NCBI GenBank assembly: GCA_033439265.1
Contig: JAVTVX010000016.1
Location: 2,710,501-2,774,500 of the forward strand
Origin: Dillenia suffruticosa
Taxonomy: Eukaryota; Streptophyta; Magnoliopsida; Dilleniales; Dilleniaceae
Length of the DNA: 64,000 nt
Reading direction: 5' to 3'
Positions within the stretch are counted from its first letter, which is position 1. The number at the start of each line of letters is the position of its first letter. This document shows, in pieces, positions 47,280 through 58,970 of the stretch. The position numbers and the translations under genes are program-made. The notes under the pieces were generated by a model. It saw only the letters and a program-made list of their open reading frames with translations. It was not told where the DNA came from and did not search any database.

Positions 47280-49162
47280 TTATGGGCAAAGTCCACCTCC
47301 ATTCAATCCACCTTCAATCTATTCATTCATAATAAAAAATTAGAGTGAGATGAAGATGAATATAATATAATGATATAAAAATGGTTATAAATAAAAATAT
47401 TAGTATGTTAAAAATAAAATAAAAATAAGTAATGAAATAAATATTACCTTTTGGGACGGAGTCGGGCGGTGATGATGATTGTTGGTTTTTAAGTGCACTC
47501 CTAGCATCATCTGGTATCGAAGGAAGCTAAAATACAAATAATTTAAATTATTTTTGAAATGTAAAAGTAAAATTAATAAGAAATAGAGAAATTACATACC
47601 CGAACACCAACAGCCCTTGCTTCATTAATCATATTCATCAATTCATCTTTATGTCCACTTCCAACATTTATAGCAACATGAAGAAGAACATTACTTAAGA
47701 AATTAGTAAGATTATGATTTTGTTCCATTAATTGTTATATCATATTAGTTACATCTTCTTTGTCAACTCTCCTTGAATGTACAAATGCACTTGTAACTTT
47801 TCCTACACATCGGATTCTACCCCGCGAATCAGGACCTTTAACCTTTGACACAATATCACTTTTACAAGCTAAATTTGAACTTTCTATTTGGCCTTCTTCT
47901 CTCTCGACACACTCCATTTGACTCTTCATCATTTCCTATAAAGGAAATAAATAAAACATGAATGTCCATAGATCAAGAACTACATAAAAATAATCATCCA
48001 TACCACAACTTCTGATTCTTTTGTAGAGACTAAACTACCATCCAATCGGGTTCTACTTGTAATATAAAGTTCTGCTCTACAAGGTTTTGTCCCACGTTGT
48101 TGTGCTGTCTGTAATAATAAAATGTGATTCCAAGTATGTAAAATATTATGCAGTAAAATTAATTATAAGTAAAATAAAATATGAGTTGTTTATACCTTCT
48201 CATCAATGAGTTTGGCAAATGACTTAGATCCTAAGCAATGTGGATCAGTCAACTTTGCACGACATTCTGAATTTCTTTTACTAATTTCCTAATACAAAGT
48301 ACTAGAATTAAATGTATTCGATTAATAGTAATAATAAGAGAAATTGTGTATTTTTTAGGAGAGGACAAATGAATGAATGAGTGAGAAAAATTATTTATTT
48401 TTTACCTTCCCTTTATCACTTAGCCAGAAAGTAACAAGATCCTTGTACTGATTTGGATCAACCCTTTCATCTTCCATTCTTTTGATATTTTCATCCACTC
48501 CAAGTGAATCATCGAACCACTTTGATTTCAAACTATTTTTAAAACTCTTCCATTTCTCACACAAATTTCTAATAACCCATTTTTTGGTGTCTGCTCTAAG
48601 TGGATTGAAATTAATCTTGCACTATAATTCAAAATGAAAGAAATAAAATTAGATGAATTAATTTTCAATTTATGTGAATGTACAAAAAAAATTAGATGGA
48701 TTAATTTCCATTTATGTGATGTATAATTTAGTAGATACCTCTATAATTTTCCACATGTCTTCTTTATACTCTGTTGGCATATCACGCCAAGTCATATAAT
48801 TTATGGGAGCAATCGAGTGGACTCTGACTATAGAACCAAGAAATCTAGTAAAGATCGTCCCATCAATTCCTATCGGTTGATTTAATTCATTCATTGAACC
48901 ATCATCCGTTTTCCTTTTTCTAAATCCCAAACATCTTGACAACGTGTTGGCCCTCTACATTTCTTCTTGAGAACTGCTAAAAAATATTATAAATGGATAC
49001 TTATCTCAATGATATGTTTTTAAACCAAACCAAAGTTTTTAAACCAAACCAAATCAAACCTGGCGCAGCATCTTCGGCTTGTTCAGAGTGAAGTTGATTT
49101 TCGGATGGCTGTGATTCTTCATAATCAGCAACAATACTCATCTTTCGTTTAGTTTTTCCCAT
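47280..49162 (-). pseudogene. Ptta/En/Spm-family (TNPA-like) gene, inactivated
   Basis: It starts MGKTKRKMSIVADYEESQPS at 49162 with a donor near 49060. The second exon reads RGPTRCQDVWDLEKGK, is shifted by one base near 48900, and continues as NELNQPIGIDGTIFTRFLGS, then YMTWRDMPTEYKEDMWK. This is the signature of the PF03004 plant transposase family. Later exons contain WVIRNLCEKWKSFKN, DLVTFWLSDKG, and E-I-S-K-R-N-S. An in-frame TAA at 47735-47737 breaks the last large exon. The final exon and stop near 47280 are my guess. It would bind the subterminal repeats if functional. Confidence 0.7.
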
Positions 49163-49261
49163 ATTGAGTTAAGCAAAGTTTGAAAGAAGATTTTGATTAA
49201 GTCAAAAGAAAGAGTTGAGAATTTGAAAAATGATTATGGTTTTAAATATTTAAGATTTGAG

Positions 49262-50770
49262 GGAGGAGAGAGGTTTTGGAGGGAAAGAGGTTTGTAGAGA
49301 TCATATATTATATATTTGATTTAAGCGCTCAAATAAATTTTTAGAACCCGCTATTTTTTCCCGCCGTTTTATGTAGAATTTTATCTTTTTATTATTACAT
49401 CATTATAATTTCTCTTCGCTTTTGTTATAATGTTTTTATTTTTGGTATTACATTCTTACTCTAAATATTACATTACAATAAATAATAACCCTAAATTTAT
49501 ATCATTACCTTATTTAAATTAATAATGTTAAATATATCATTATTCTAGGTAATTCATATTTAAAATTTTTGATATAATTATGTAAAAATTTTTATATAAA
49601 AAAAAAGTATTGACACGGAATATGTGGGCTGACACTGGCGCCCGGCCATGCCAACCCACGCATGCCAGTGAACCCATGCAACCTCCCATGTAACCTCCTA
49701 CGCGGGCGCCCGAGAATGCCACGGTGGGCGCCAGTGCGTGCGCGCCCATGCATGCACCTCCCATGCAATCTCCTGTGCGGGCGGCCGACAATGCCAGGGC
49801 GGGCGCCAGTGCTTGCGCGCCCATGCATGCAAGGGTGCGACATTATTATTACTTATAACCTATTACTACTACTTAGTACTTACTTACTATTAACCTACTT
49901 ACTACTTACTATACTATTAAATTTTAAATTTTGGGGGGAAAGATGGAGGTACTATACTATTAAATTTTAAATTTTGGAGGGGGAAAGACGAAGGGAAAGA
50001 TGTTTGTGGAGAAATTAATTTTGGAGGGAGGGAAAGATGTTTGTGGAGAAATTAATTTTGGAGGGAAAGATGGAGGGAAAAAACTTATAAGTTGGAGGGA
50101 AAGATGGAGGAAAATAACTTATAGTTTTGGAGGGAAAGATGGATGGAAATTTGTTTGTGGTGAATAATTTATTATATATTTGATTTAGTCCTCAAATCAA
50201 TTTTCAGAATCTTCATTTTTTCCGTTTTTTTGTAAATTTTAATATATTTTTTTATTATTACATCATCAACAAATTAATTTTCTGTATTATTTTGTTACAA
50301 TATTGTAAATTCTTACCCTAAATATTACATTTCAATAAATAATAACCCTAAATTTATATCATTATATTATTTAAATTAATAATATTAAATATATCATTAT
50401 TCTACATAATTTAAAATTTTTGATATAATCCATATATAAAAATTTTAATATAATAAAAAATACAGAGACATGGTGGGCCAAGACGGGCGTGGCCATGCCA
50501 GCACGAGCGCCCCACACATGCCACAACACACATGCAACTCCATGGAACTCCATGCAACTCCAGCGCGGGTGCCCTACAATGCCAGCGCGGGCGCCAATGC
50601 ATGCCAGAGCGCCCCAATGCATGCCACAACACACATGCAACTCCAGTGCGGGCGCCCGGCAATGCCAGCACGGGCGCCAATGCATGCAAGTTTCTGCAAC
50701 ATTATTACTACTTACTATGTTTTTACTATTTACTTACTATCTACTTACTATCTTACTAACTAACTTATAA
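49262..50770. repeat. Tandem duplication (about 0.87 kb) with GC-rich cores
   Basis: Two copies (about 49262-49970 and 50132-50770) share the same order. A ggagggaaagatgg-rich stretch comes first, then atttgattta, an AT-rich block, then a GC-rich core (49625-49845 and 50465-50690), then tactta-rich DNA. The cores share words such as gcgggcgcc and catgcaactcc but are rearranged. Frames open in the cores are repeat artefacts. No gene. Confidence 0.7.
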
Positions 50771-51089
50771 ATTTTTAAAAACTCTACCATATTATTACAA
50801 TATTACTATATTATTAGTACTAATTATCAATTTTAAAAAAACTCTACTATATTATTATTACTACATCCTTACTATCTAACTTGTAAATTATGGAAAACTC
50901 TACTTACTACCTTTAAATTTTGATAATCATATACAATATGCAATGTAATTTTTAGTATTTGTTTTAGTAAACGTAAGGATATCACATCAATTATTATACC
51001 TAAGTGTACCGAATGAATTAAAGGAAAAAAAGGAAAATAAATATAAAAATAGAGAATGATCGGATAATATGTAAACAAAATTACATTTT

Positions 51090-54000
51090 CTATACATATG
51101 CATCCCATCCTACTCTATCAACATCATCATCATCATCATCATTTATCGCCATTGATATATTTCCTTCATCTTCATCAACATTAGTTCGAACCCATGTCTG
51201 ATTAGTTGACGGACTAGTTTCTGAATTGAAATGATGAATTGTGAAATCATCACCCATATCAAATTCATCTCGAACTTTGACATGTTTTACGACAAGCCAT
51301 CCTTTATGTCTTTCATCAGCCACATAAAACACTTTCTTTGCTTGGAATGCCAAAATATAAGGATCATCCAGTAAATCAGCACCGGTATGATTGAGATAAG
51401 AAAAATTGACAAGAGTTGAACCAAATCTATCCTTCTTGCATCCTCGTTGTAGGCCGACCCAATCACACCGAAATAATACAATTCCGTTATAGTTTACTTG
51501 AATGATTTCTCTCAAGATACCATAATAATTAACTTTACCTTCAATTGGCCTTTTATCCTTTGCACTTGCATAACTAATATCATCAACTGCTACCACAACT
51601 CCTGAATTCTGAGTTTGAAGGTATTTCTCACGATTTTTTATATGAAATCGATATCCATTGATCAGATAGCCACTGTAATTTTTAATGAATGGATCCGGTC
51701 CACGAGATATCCATTTAATTTCATCTGTAATCTCTCCATCATATTTTGGAATGGTAACCTATAAAAGTTAAAAGATTAAGTATTTATATAAAGAAAAGAA
51801 ATTAATAATATTAAAAATGATATACTTACACGATGACTAAACCAGGTAGTGAACTCTTTGCTATGAAGTTTGTCCATTTGGAAAGTGTTTAACTTCTTTC
51901 CACGATTTATTCTTCGAAGATGTTGCATATGTTCCCTTCATATATAATATATATATATATATGATATTAGAGTTTAAAAAATTTAAAATATATATGTAAA
52001 AATATATACTTACACTCTAAACGAAGCAATTGAGTCACTATTAAATACTATGTATCTATGACATTGCTGCAATGACTTGTCGTCCAGACGAATTCGAGAT
52101 ATTCTTTTTCTTTTTTGTCTTTGAATATATGAACGTGTTCTTACTCCCAAAGATCTTCCGATTGTTGTTAATGTGGACTCATCTTCTCCAAACACAATAT
52201 GATTATCATCATTCCGCAATGCACGATTAAACCTTGTTTCAACGCCATCTAAATATCTGGAACAAAATAGCAAACACTCATTTGCTATATATCCTTCTGC
52301 GATAGAGCCTTCAGGTTGTGCTCTATTACGTACATAGGATTTGAGTTGAAATAAGTATCTGCATACATATACATATATTATATTAAATTAAATACATATA
52401 TTGTATGAAATTTAAATGTGTAGGTTAAATGAAATGAGCTAAAAAAATTAAAAAATAAAACAAACCTTTCAACTGGATACATCCACCTATATGTGAGTGG
52501 TCCACCAATTCTTGCTTCAGTTGTCAAGTGAACCATCAAGTGTATCATGCTGGTAAAAAATGAGGGAGGAAAAATCTTTTCAAGCTCGCACATAATTTGT
52601 GGAACTGATACCTCTAATTGCTCAAGTTCTCGTGGGTCAAGGACCCTAGAGCAAAGAGATTTAAAAATATTACAAATTTTGATGATAACAGAGGTAACAT
52701 TATCCGGGAGTGATCCACGAATTGCTATAGGAATAAACTCTTACAATAAAATGTGACAGTCATAACTCTTTAGACCTATTAACTTCCGCTGCTTCAATTG
52801 AACACATCTGGAAATATTAGTAGAACACTCATCAGGAAGTTTTAACTCCTTTAGAACCTTAAGAAATGCATCTTTCTCTTGCAAAGTCATTTGGTAACAT
52901 GCTTTAGGCAACAATATATTTGTAGAGTTTGATCTACGGACATGTAAATCTTTTCTTATTCCCATCTCCTCAAGATCAAGTCTGGCCTTATAATTGTCCT
53001 TAGACTTTCCTTCTTGGCCCAGAATTGTACCAACAATTACATCAAAACAATTTTTTTCTGTGTGCATCATGTCAATATTATGTCTAATTAAAACATTTTT
53101 CCAATAAGGTAAATGAAATAATATGATCTTTTTCTTCCATCCAAGCATCTCATTTACACTTGTTAAATCAAAGCCATCTAATTCTCGCAATACATCAGAT
53201 CCGGATCGTTCTTTAGGAGCAACTTTGAATTCTTGTGTCCCATCAAAAGAATGTTTATCATACCTGAATGGATGAGTTGACTCTAACCATCTTCGATGTC
53301 CCATATAACAATACTTTCGGCCATGAGATAACCATTGAGAACATGTATCATATCCACATATTGGGCATGCAAATCTACCTTTAGTACTCCACCCAGACAA
53401 ATTTGCATATGCCGGAAAATCATTAATGGTCCATAAAAGTGCTGCATGCATTTTAAATGTTTCACTAACTGAACAATCATAAGCATCTACTCCTTGATTC
53501 CATAATTCTTTCAGTTCTTCCACCAATGGTTCCATGTACACATCTATCTTATCCCCAAGACTTCTAGGACCAGGAATAAGTAATGTGAGTATAAAGTTGG
53601 TAGATTTCATGCATAACCAAGGAGGCAAATTATATGGTATCATGATGACTGGCCAAGTACTATGTGAAACATTCATGGTTTTAAAAGGATTGAAACCATC
53701 TGCTGCTAACCCTAATCGAACATTTCTTGGATCAGAAGAGAAGTTAGGGTATAGAGAATCAAACTCTTTCCATGCAAGAGAATCTACTGGGTGTCTTAAA
53801 AGTTCATCCTTTGTTCTCTTATCATGATGCCATCTCATCAAAGAAGCTATTTCCCGACATGTAAATAGTCTTTGTAATCTAGGAATCAAAGGAAACCATC
53901 TCAATATTTTAGCAGCCTTTTTTTTTTAATTTCTTGACATCCTTCATCTCCTTTATCTGTATTTGATTTCCATCTGGAAGTACCACACACATAACATGAT

Positions 54001-54679
54001 TCGTCTTTGGCTCTATGTTTCCGGTATAACATACAATCGTTAGGACAAGCATGTATTTTCTCATATGTCAACCCTAAAGATGAAATAGTTTTCTTTACTT
54101 CATCGCAACTATTTGGTAAGATGTTATCATCAGGTAATAATTCTCCCAAAAATACTAACAGTAATGAAAAAGATTTGTTGCTCCATCCAGACAAACACTT
54201 TAAATGATATAAATGCACAATAGTTGTAAGTACAGAATATTTTGATTTTGGATATACCGGTTTTTTTGCATTCTGAAGTATTTCTTGAAATTTATCTGAA
54301 GTAAATCATCCACCTTAGTTGCACTTGCACTGAATGCATCATGTAACATGCCAAAGATATCATGCTGAAAAAGATTATCATGTACGTTTGATACATTAGA
54401 TGCATCACACGTTGATTCTGTCTTTTTTCCATCAGTTTCTCTATTGTTCTCTCCATGATATATCCACTTATCATATCCACGTTGAAACCCATAACGTAAC
54501 AAATGATTAAACACTGTATGTGTAGGAAATCTCAATGTGTTAAAACATTTTACACAAGGACATGATATCTTCCCATCTATGGATTGAATATTTTGATATG
54601 CAAATTCAAGAAATGTATTAACGCCAGTAATATATTCATCACTTGCTCTGGATTTAGAATACATCCATATCTTATCCAT
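51090..54679 (-). pseudogene. CACTA tnp2-type transposase, inactivated
   Basis: It starts MDKIWMYSKSRASDEY at 54679, the usual start of the transposase-associated domain, with CPCVKC. The order is that domain (54679-54400), a Cys-containing linker (CMLYRKHRAKDESCYVC), the TNP2 core (about 53904-52741), the DUF4218 region (about 52593-52010) and the DUF4216-type region ending in an acidic tail and GWDAYV (51596-51090). Introns lie near 52467-52365 and 52010-51936. Damage: a one-base shift near 54297, a shift in the A10 run at about 53922-53931, and TAA at 52741-52743. It has fewer defects than the copy at 32953, so it is probably younger. The homopolymer shift could also be an assembly error. 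Confidence 0.85.
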
Positions 54680-55619
54680 GAAAATAATAAAGATTTGTAA
54701 AAGCACAGAAAGAGAGAGAATAAATGAAGATATTTGCAAAGCAAAGCAAATAAATGAAGAAGAGTAAGGGAGACAAAGAAATAAATGAAATACGGGAGAG
54801 GGAGAGAGAGAAATATGTTATCCCAATAATAGAGGAAAGAAAAGAGCAGAGTCGAAAACAGAAATAAATGAAATTAATATGATAAGATATTTTTGGCGCC
54901 AAAATTCGCGCCAAAATTAATTTAATTATGGTAAAAATTTGGTCTTTTTTCCGCCAAAATTAATTTAATTACCGTTATCAAAAAATTAATAATAACTTTC
55001 TTCACGTGCGTGGCATGCGCTAGTGGTTGGTATGATCGAGTAAAATAAAAAGTTAGGATTTGTTTGGTTGTTGGAAGAGAATAATATGAATCAGAACATG
55101 CTTCTCTCATCATCTTCATCATCTTCGGGTAGAGATTAAAGATAGGAATAGGTGATGTCCTCAATTAATAAAAATTAATGTTATAAAGCGGATAAAATTT
55201 CGGATAGATATTGGGATAGATATTGGATCGATAGGATTCAACAATATAAATTTAATTTTTCAAAGGTAAGTGATTTCATCCATCATCTTCTAATAATCTT
55301 GTGCATTGATTCTTGACTAATTGGTTGTTTGCAAGCCCTCAAACAAAAAATAAATAAAAGTTTTTTTAAAAAATGAAAGTACGGTTTTCAAATAACATTT
55401 TATGTGATTTTATGTGTTAGAGTCTACAAATTTTACCAATAATTCTAAAAATTTTTCCTTCATAATTCATAATGAATTAAAATGATAAAATAATCACATA
55501 AATATTTTTTTTAGATGGTCGATTTGGTATTATAGAAAATCGTAATTTAATTTTATTATAAATTATAAATAATAATAATAATAAATTTAATTTAATAATA
55601 TAAAAAATTGAGTAATTAG
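54680..55619. other. Transposase upstream region
   Basis: Noncoding, AT-rich leader of the CACTA tnp2 gene on the minus strand, with an AG-rich stretch at 54700-54820. No gene seen. Confidence 0.4.
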
Positions 55620-56275
55620 TCGCGCGGGTGGCATGGTTGAGGCTGGCGGGCGCCAGGGCTGGCATGGCGGGCGCTAGGCCTGGCATGGGGGCCAGCCCTA
55701 CAAGCATGGAAGGGCCCTGGTGTCCGCGAGCGCCAAGGCTGGCATGGCGGGCGCTAGGGCTGGCATGGCGGGCGCCAGCCCTGCAAGCATGGAAGGGCCC
55801 TGGCGCCCGCGGGCGCCAGCCCTGCAAGCATGGAAGGGCCCTTGCAAGGGCCCTGGCGCCGGGCGGGTGCCAGGGCTGGCATGGCCGGGCGCCAGCGCTG
55901 CATGGATGGAAGGGGCATGGCCCGCGTGGGCGCTGCATGCTGGGCCTTTGCTGCTCGCATGCCCCGTGCATGGTTGCATGCATGGAAGGCTGGCCTTGGC
56001 TGTTCGCATGCCCCGCGTGCGGGCACTGCATGGATGGATGGCCAGCACATGCCATGAGTGCAAGCGCCCTGGCCCGCACGCTGGCATTAGCGGGGGCTCT
56101 TGCATCAACGCATGGAACGGGCAGCTCTTGCATCAACGCATGGAACGGGCTGTGGCATGCGTGGGCACTCGCGCTGCCCCTTGCATGCGCGCCCTTCACA
56201 GGCGCTGCATGAGCACATGCCATGCTGTGTGGCATGCGCGCCTGGCCGCGGGAGGCCCGATACGCGTAGCAACAA
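55620..56275. repeat. GC-rich repeat block
   Basis: Repeated words gcgggcgccagccctgcaag, catggaagggccctgg and ggctggcatggc, many able to pair with one another (ggcgcc, gggccc). It lies about 0.95 kb upstream of the tnp2 start, comparable with the hairpin array at 31785 in the other CACTA. Frames of 75 to 250 codons open on both strands have biased composition and are not genes. Confidence 0.75.
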
Positions 56276-56497
56276 ATTTTTGCATATTAAAAAAATTAAA
56301 AAATTTAACATAAATAAAATTTTGAAAAATATAGAAAATGAAAAAAATAACAGTACATTTAACATTTGGATCCATATATACATGACTTACATGATACGTG
56401 ATAATACATGAAAAAAAATGATACATGAAAAAATAAAAAGAAGGAAAGTTTGGAATTAAGGAAATTTAACTTTGGGTCGAAATTTTTTTGCTCTGGT

Positions 56498-58096
56498 CTA
56501 TTGAGAAGACGATGCACTTGCAGTTTCACCGGTCGCAGTGGCAGATGTAGTCGCAGCAGTCGCAGCAAAGGATGGAGCAGAGGATGGTATTCCTCTTATC
56601 ACTTCATTGATATCAAAAGGATTAAGATTTGATCTAGGAGGAGAAGCAAATGAAGCGAATGAAGTCCGAGGAGGATGAATGACGAATGGGTAGGCCGGGC
56701 AGGCAGAGCTCGCAGCTGGTCTAGGTTCGGCAGTTCTGGAGGAAGATGGTGCCAGCTGCAAATGATCTCTGATTAATTTAATAAAATTACTATTCACCCC
56801 TACATCCGTCTCCATACCTATCAAACATCCTATCATTCTGGCGTGATCTTCCTGGTTCTGCTCGTTAAAATTATAATCATGTCGCTTAAATTCTTCAAAT
56901 TTATCCCTTAATTCACCCACTTCGTTTCGGATTTCCAACTTAAATTCATCAAAATTATGCCTTAATTCACCCACTTGATGTCGAATTTGTCCGATTTCTT
57001 CTCTCGCTTCATTGCGAAACTCACCCACTTCATTGCGAAACTCAGTCACTTCAGTACGAACCTCACCTACTTCACTCCGAACATTCTCCAAATGTAATTT
57101 CATCTTATTCATACATTCAAACAATTCTTCCCATCTCCTTTTCTCATTTTCATTTACATCAGTCTGTTCATTTACATCAGTCTGTTGATTGACATCATCA
57201 TCATCATCATGAACTTGTCGTGATTCTGGAACACCTCTTCTTTTTAAATTTATCCAAATTCCATCTTCTTGGCACACCCAATATGCCCTACGTAAAGTTC
57301 TATCATTTATACTATTTTTAATCATATTTAATTGTAAATGATATTCTTTTCGTAGATTTATTCCGTGACTTTTTAAAATACCACTTATCATACTACAATA
57401 CGATAAATTATTATTAGAAGAATCCCTTAAAGATATCATAAAATAAGGAATTAAAAAATGTAAACCCGGATTTTTTCTTTCAATTATACGCGCCATTAAC
57501 CAAAAATCATCTCGAGTAATGGAGGTATAATTTCCGGCACGTGGTTTAATAGCATGTATAATTAGAAAATGCAGAATTCGTTCTTGAAAATTTAAATCAG
57601 TAGCATTTGTACTAAAAAATTCTAAATTATCATCCTTAAACACTATTTTAGCATCCATTATTATTTCAGTGTTTAAATACAAAGCACACTCTTCACACTC
57701 CACCCACGGAAGATTAGCCTCTCTGCATATCATCTCAGGAGTCACTTTAATTATTTCACCATCAAAATAACTTTGAAAACTACAAGAACTAATATTACCA
57801 TCAATAACTACACAATCGTTATGAATTTGTTTCATATTATTATAAAAAATTCTAACGGCATTCTCATATATTTTTGTATCTGGATTAAGAATCCAAGATG
57901 GACACACTTCCTTCAAATAACTTCCATACTCAAAACTTATACTGTCCAGAAAATTCCAATCAATTAATCGACCCGAAGTAATGTTGCGATGAGAAAATAC
58001 CTTCCGAAACAAATTGTTTTTTTTCAGAGATGGAAAGTGTTTGCTTTCTTCAGATTCTACCGTAATTCTTTTCCCTTTTCTAGACGACGAGGCCAT
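56498..58096 (-). CDS. Transposon-type protein, 532 aa, with long coiled coil
   Basis: A single uninterrupted frame starting MASSSRKGKRITVESEES. Residues 30-290 have the look of the putative plant transposon protein domain (PF20167): W-N-F-L-D-S-I then E-N-A-V-R-I-F-Y-N-N-M, and the block RDDFWLMARI. Residues 330-450 form a coiled coil built on seven-residue repeats (EVGEVRTEVTEFRNEVGEF). An Asp-rich linker and a small repeat (QTDVNEQTDVNE) precede it. The tail is rich in Pro, Ser and Ala. This type of protein occurs as a gag-like or accessory product in plant retroelements and DNA transposons. No partner polymerase or transposase is seen beside it. It is the only long intact frame in the window, which suggests recent arrival or use. 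Confidence 0.65.
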   Translation of the reverse strand: MASSSRKGKRITVESEESKHFPSLKKNNLFRKVFSHRNITSGRLIDWNFLDSISFEYGSYLKEVCPSWILNPDTKIYENAVRIFYNNMKQIHNDCVVIDGNISSCSFQSYFDGEIIKVTPEMICREANLPWVECEECALYLNTEIIMDAKIVFKDDNLEFFSTNATDLNFQERILHFLIIHAIKPRAGNYTSITRDDFWLMARIIERKNPGLHFLIPYFMISLRDSSNNNLSYCSMISGILKSHGINLRKEYHLQLNMIKNSINDRTLRRAYWVCQEDGIWINLKRRGVPESRQVHDDDDDVNQQTDVNEQTDVNENEKRRWEELFECMNKMKLHLENVRSEVGEVRTEVTEFRNEVGEFRNEAREEIGQIRHQVGELRHNFDEFKLEIRNEVGELRDKFEEFKRHDYNFNEQNQEDHARMIGCLIGMETDVGVNSNFIKLIRDHLQLAPSSSRTAEPRPAASSACPAYPFVIHPPRTSFASFASPPRSNLNPFDINEVIRGIPSSAPSFAATAATTSATATGETASASSSQ

Positions 58097-58740
58097 TGTG
58101 TCGAGTTTGTGACTTTGGGAAGAGGCGCTGAAGAAGGATGAGAGGCGGTTTGAAGGAAAGGTAGGCAGGAGGCGTGAAGGGAAGCTTGCGGAGACGAAGC
58201 CGAGAGAGGAGTTTGGAGAGGCGGAGAGGATAGGAGTTGGAGTTGGTTTATTACGAGTGAGTGGTGAGAAGGAAAGTGATGAGTGGTGAGAAGGAAAGTG
58301 ATGAGTAAGTTGAGTAGTTTTGAGAGAAATGTTTAGTTAAGAAGTAGTATAGCTCTTGTGTAGAAGTGCAGAAGTGCACCGGCTGGAGGACTGCACCAGC
58401 TGGACGAGTTTAGTGGTAGGGGGCAGTAGAGGGGGCAGTGGAGGGTGGCATTTGGCAGAGTGCACTAGCTGAGTGTCGGCAGACTAGCTGAGTGTTGGCA
58501 GAGTGCAGTAGCTGGGGAGTGCAGGAGTGTAGTGGTAGGGGCAGGGCAGGGTGGCACTTGGCGGGCGGGCGGCCAGTTGTGCAGAATTTGAAAGTTATTA
58601 TTTTCTGGTAGGTAGGTTGTAGTAGTCTAGTGGAAGTGTAGCGCAGTGCTAGGTGGAAGCATAGCGGGGTGTGGGTGTGAGTGGAGTCCAGTGCAAGGGG
58701 AGTCTTGTCGTGCAGCATTTCTTTGCTTTATGTTTTTTCT
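58097..58740. other. Upstream region of the 532-aa gene
   Basis: Moderately GC-rich with loose short repeats (gcagagtgcagtagctg, agctgagtgttggcag) at 58430-58560 and a tandem agtggtgagaaggaaagtgatg at 58257-58305. It may contain the promoter and leader. No gene. Confidence 0.4.
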
Positions 58741-58850
58741 TCGCTTCTTGGTTGGTTGTATACGGCTAAATTCATTCTGAAATTTCTTGTTGCTCTATGA
58801 TTTTCTGCTCGCTTGATGACCATGACTTGATGACCATGACTTGTTGAGGT

Positions 58851-58970
58851 TCTCATATTTCTATTTTGTTTTTTCTATTTTGTTTGCACCGCCAAACTTC
58901 ACGGGAGGCTCTCATATTTCTATTTTGTTTTTTCTATTTTGTTTGCACTATGCCAAACTTCAAACCTTGG
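58851..58970. repeat. Tandem duplication, about 59-bp period
   Basis: Two copies of a block beginning ctcatatttctattttg and ending gccaaacttca, at about 58852 and 58911. Noncoding. Confidence 0.8.

Larger units (their letters stand above)
46325..56275 (-). mobile_element. Second CACTA element, reverse, right terminus only
   Basis: The terminus CACTACAAAACAAGTGAC at 46325 is followed by subterminal repeats, a PF03004-type gene and a tnp2-type gene, all on the minus strand. The opposite terminus (expected to read ...GTTTTGTAGTG) was not found up to 64000. The drawn end is the edge of the GC-rich block at 56275, placed by analogy with the GC-rich block upstream of tnp2 in the element at 29423. 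It belongs to a different CACTA family from that element, judging by termini and repeats. Confidence 0.7.

Noticed and set aside
55477-56411. Frames up to 252 codons on both strands
   Set aside because: Repeat-driven composition (Ala, His, Gly, Pro) in the GC-rich block, without domains or a consistent strand.
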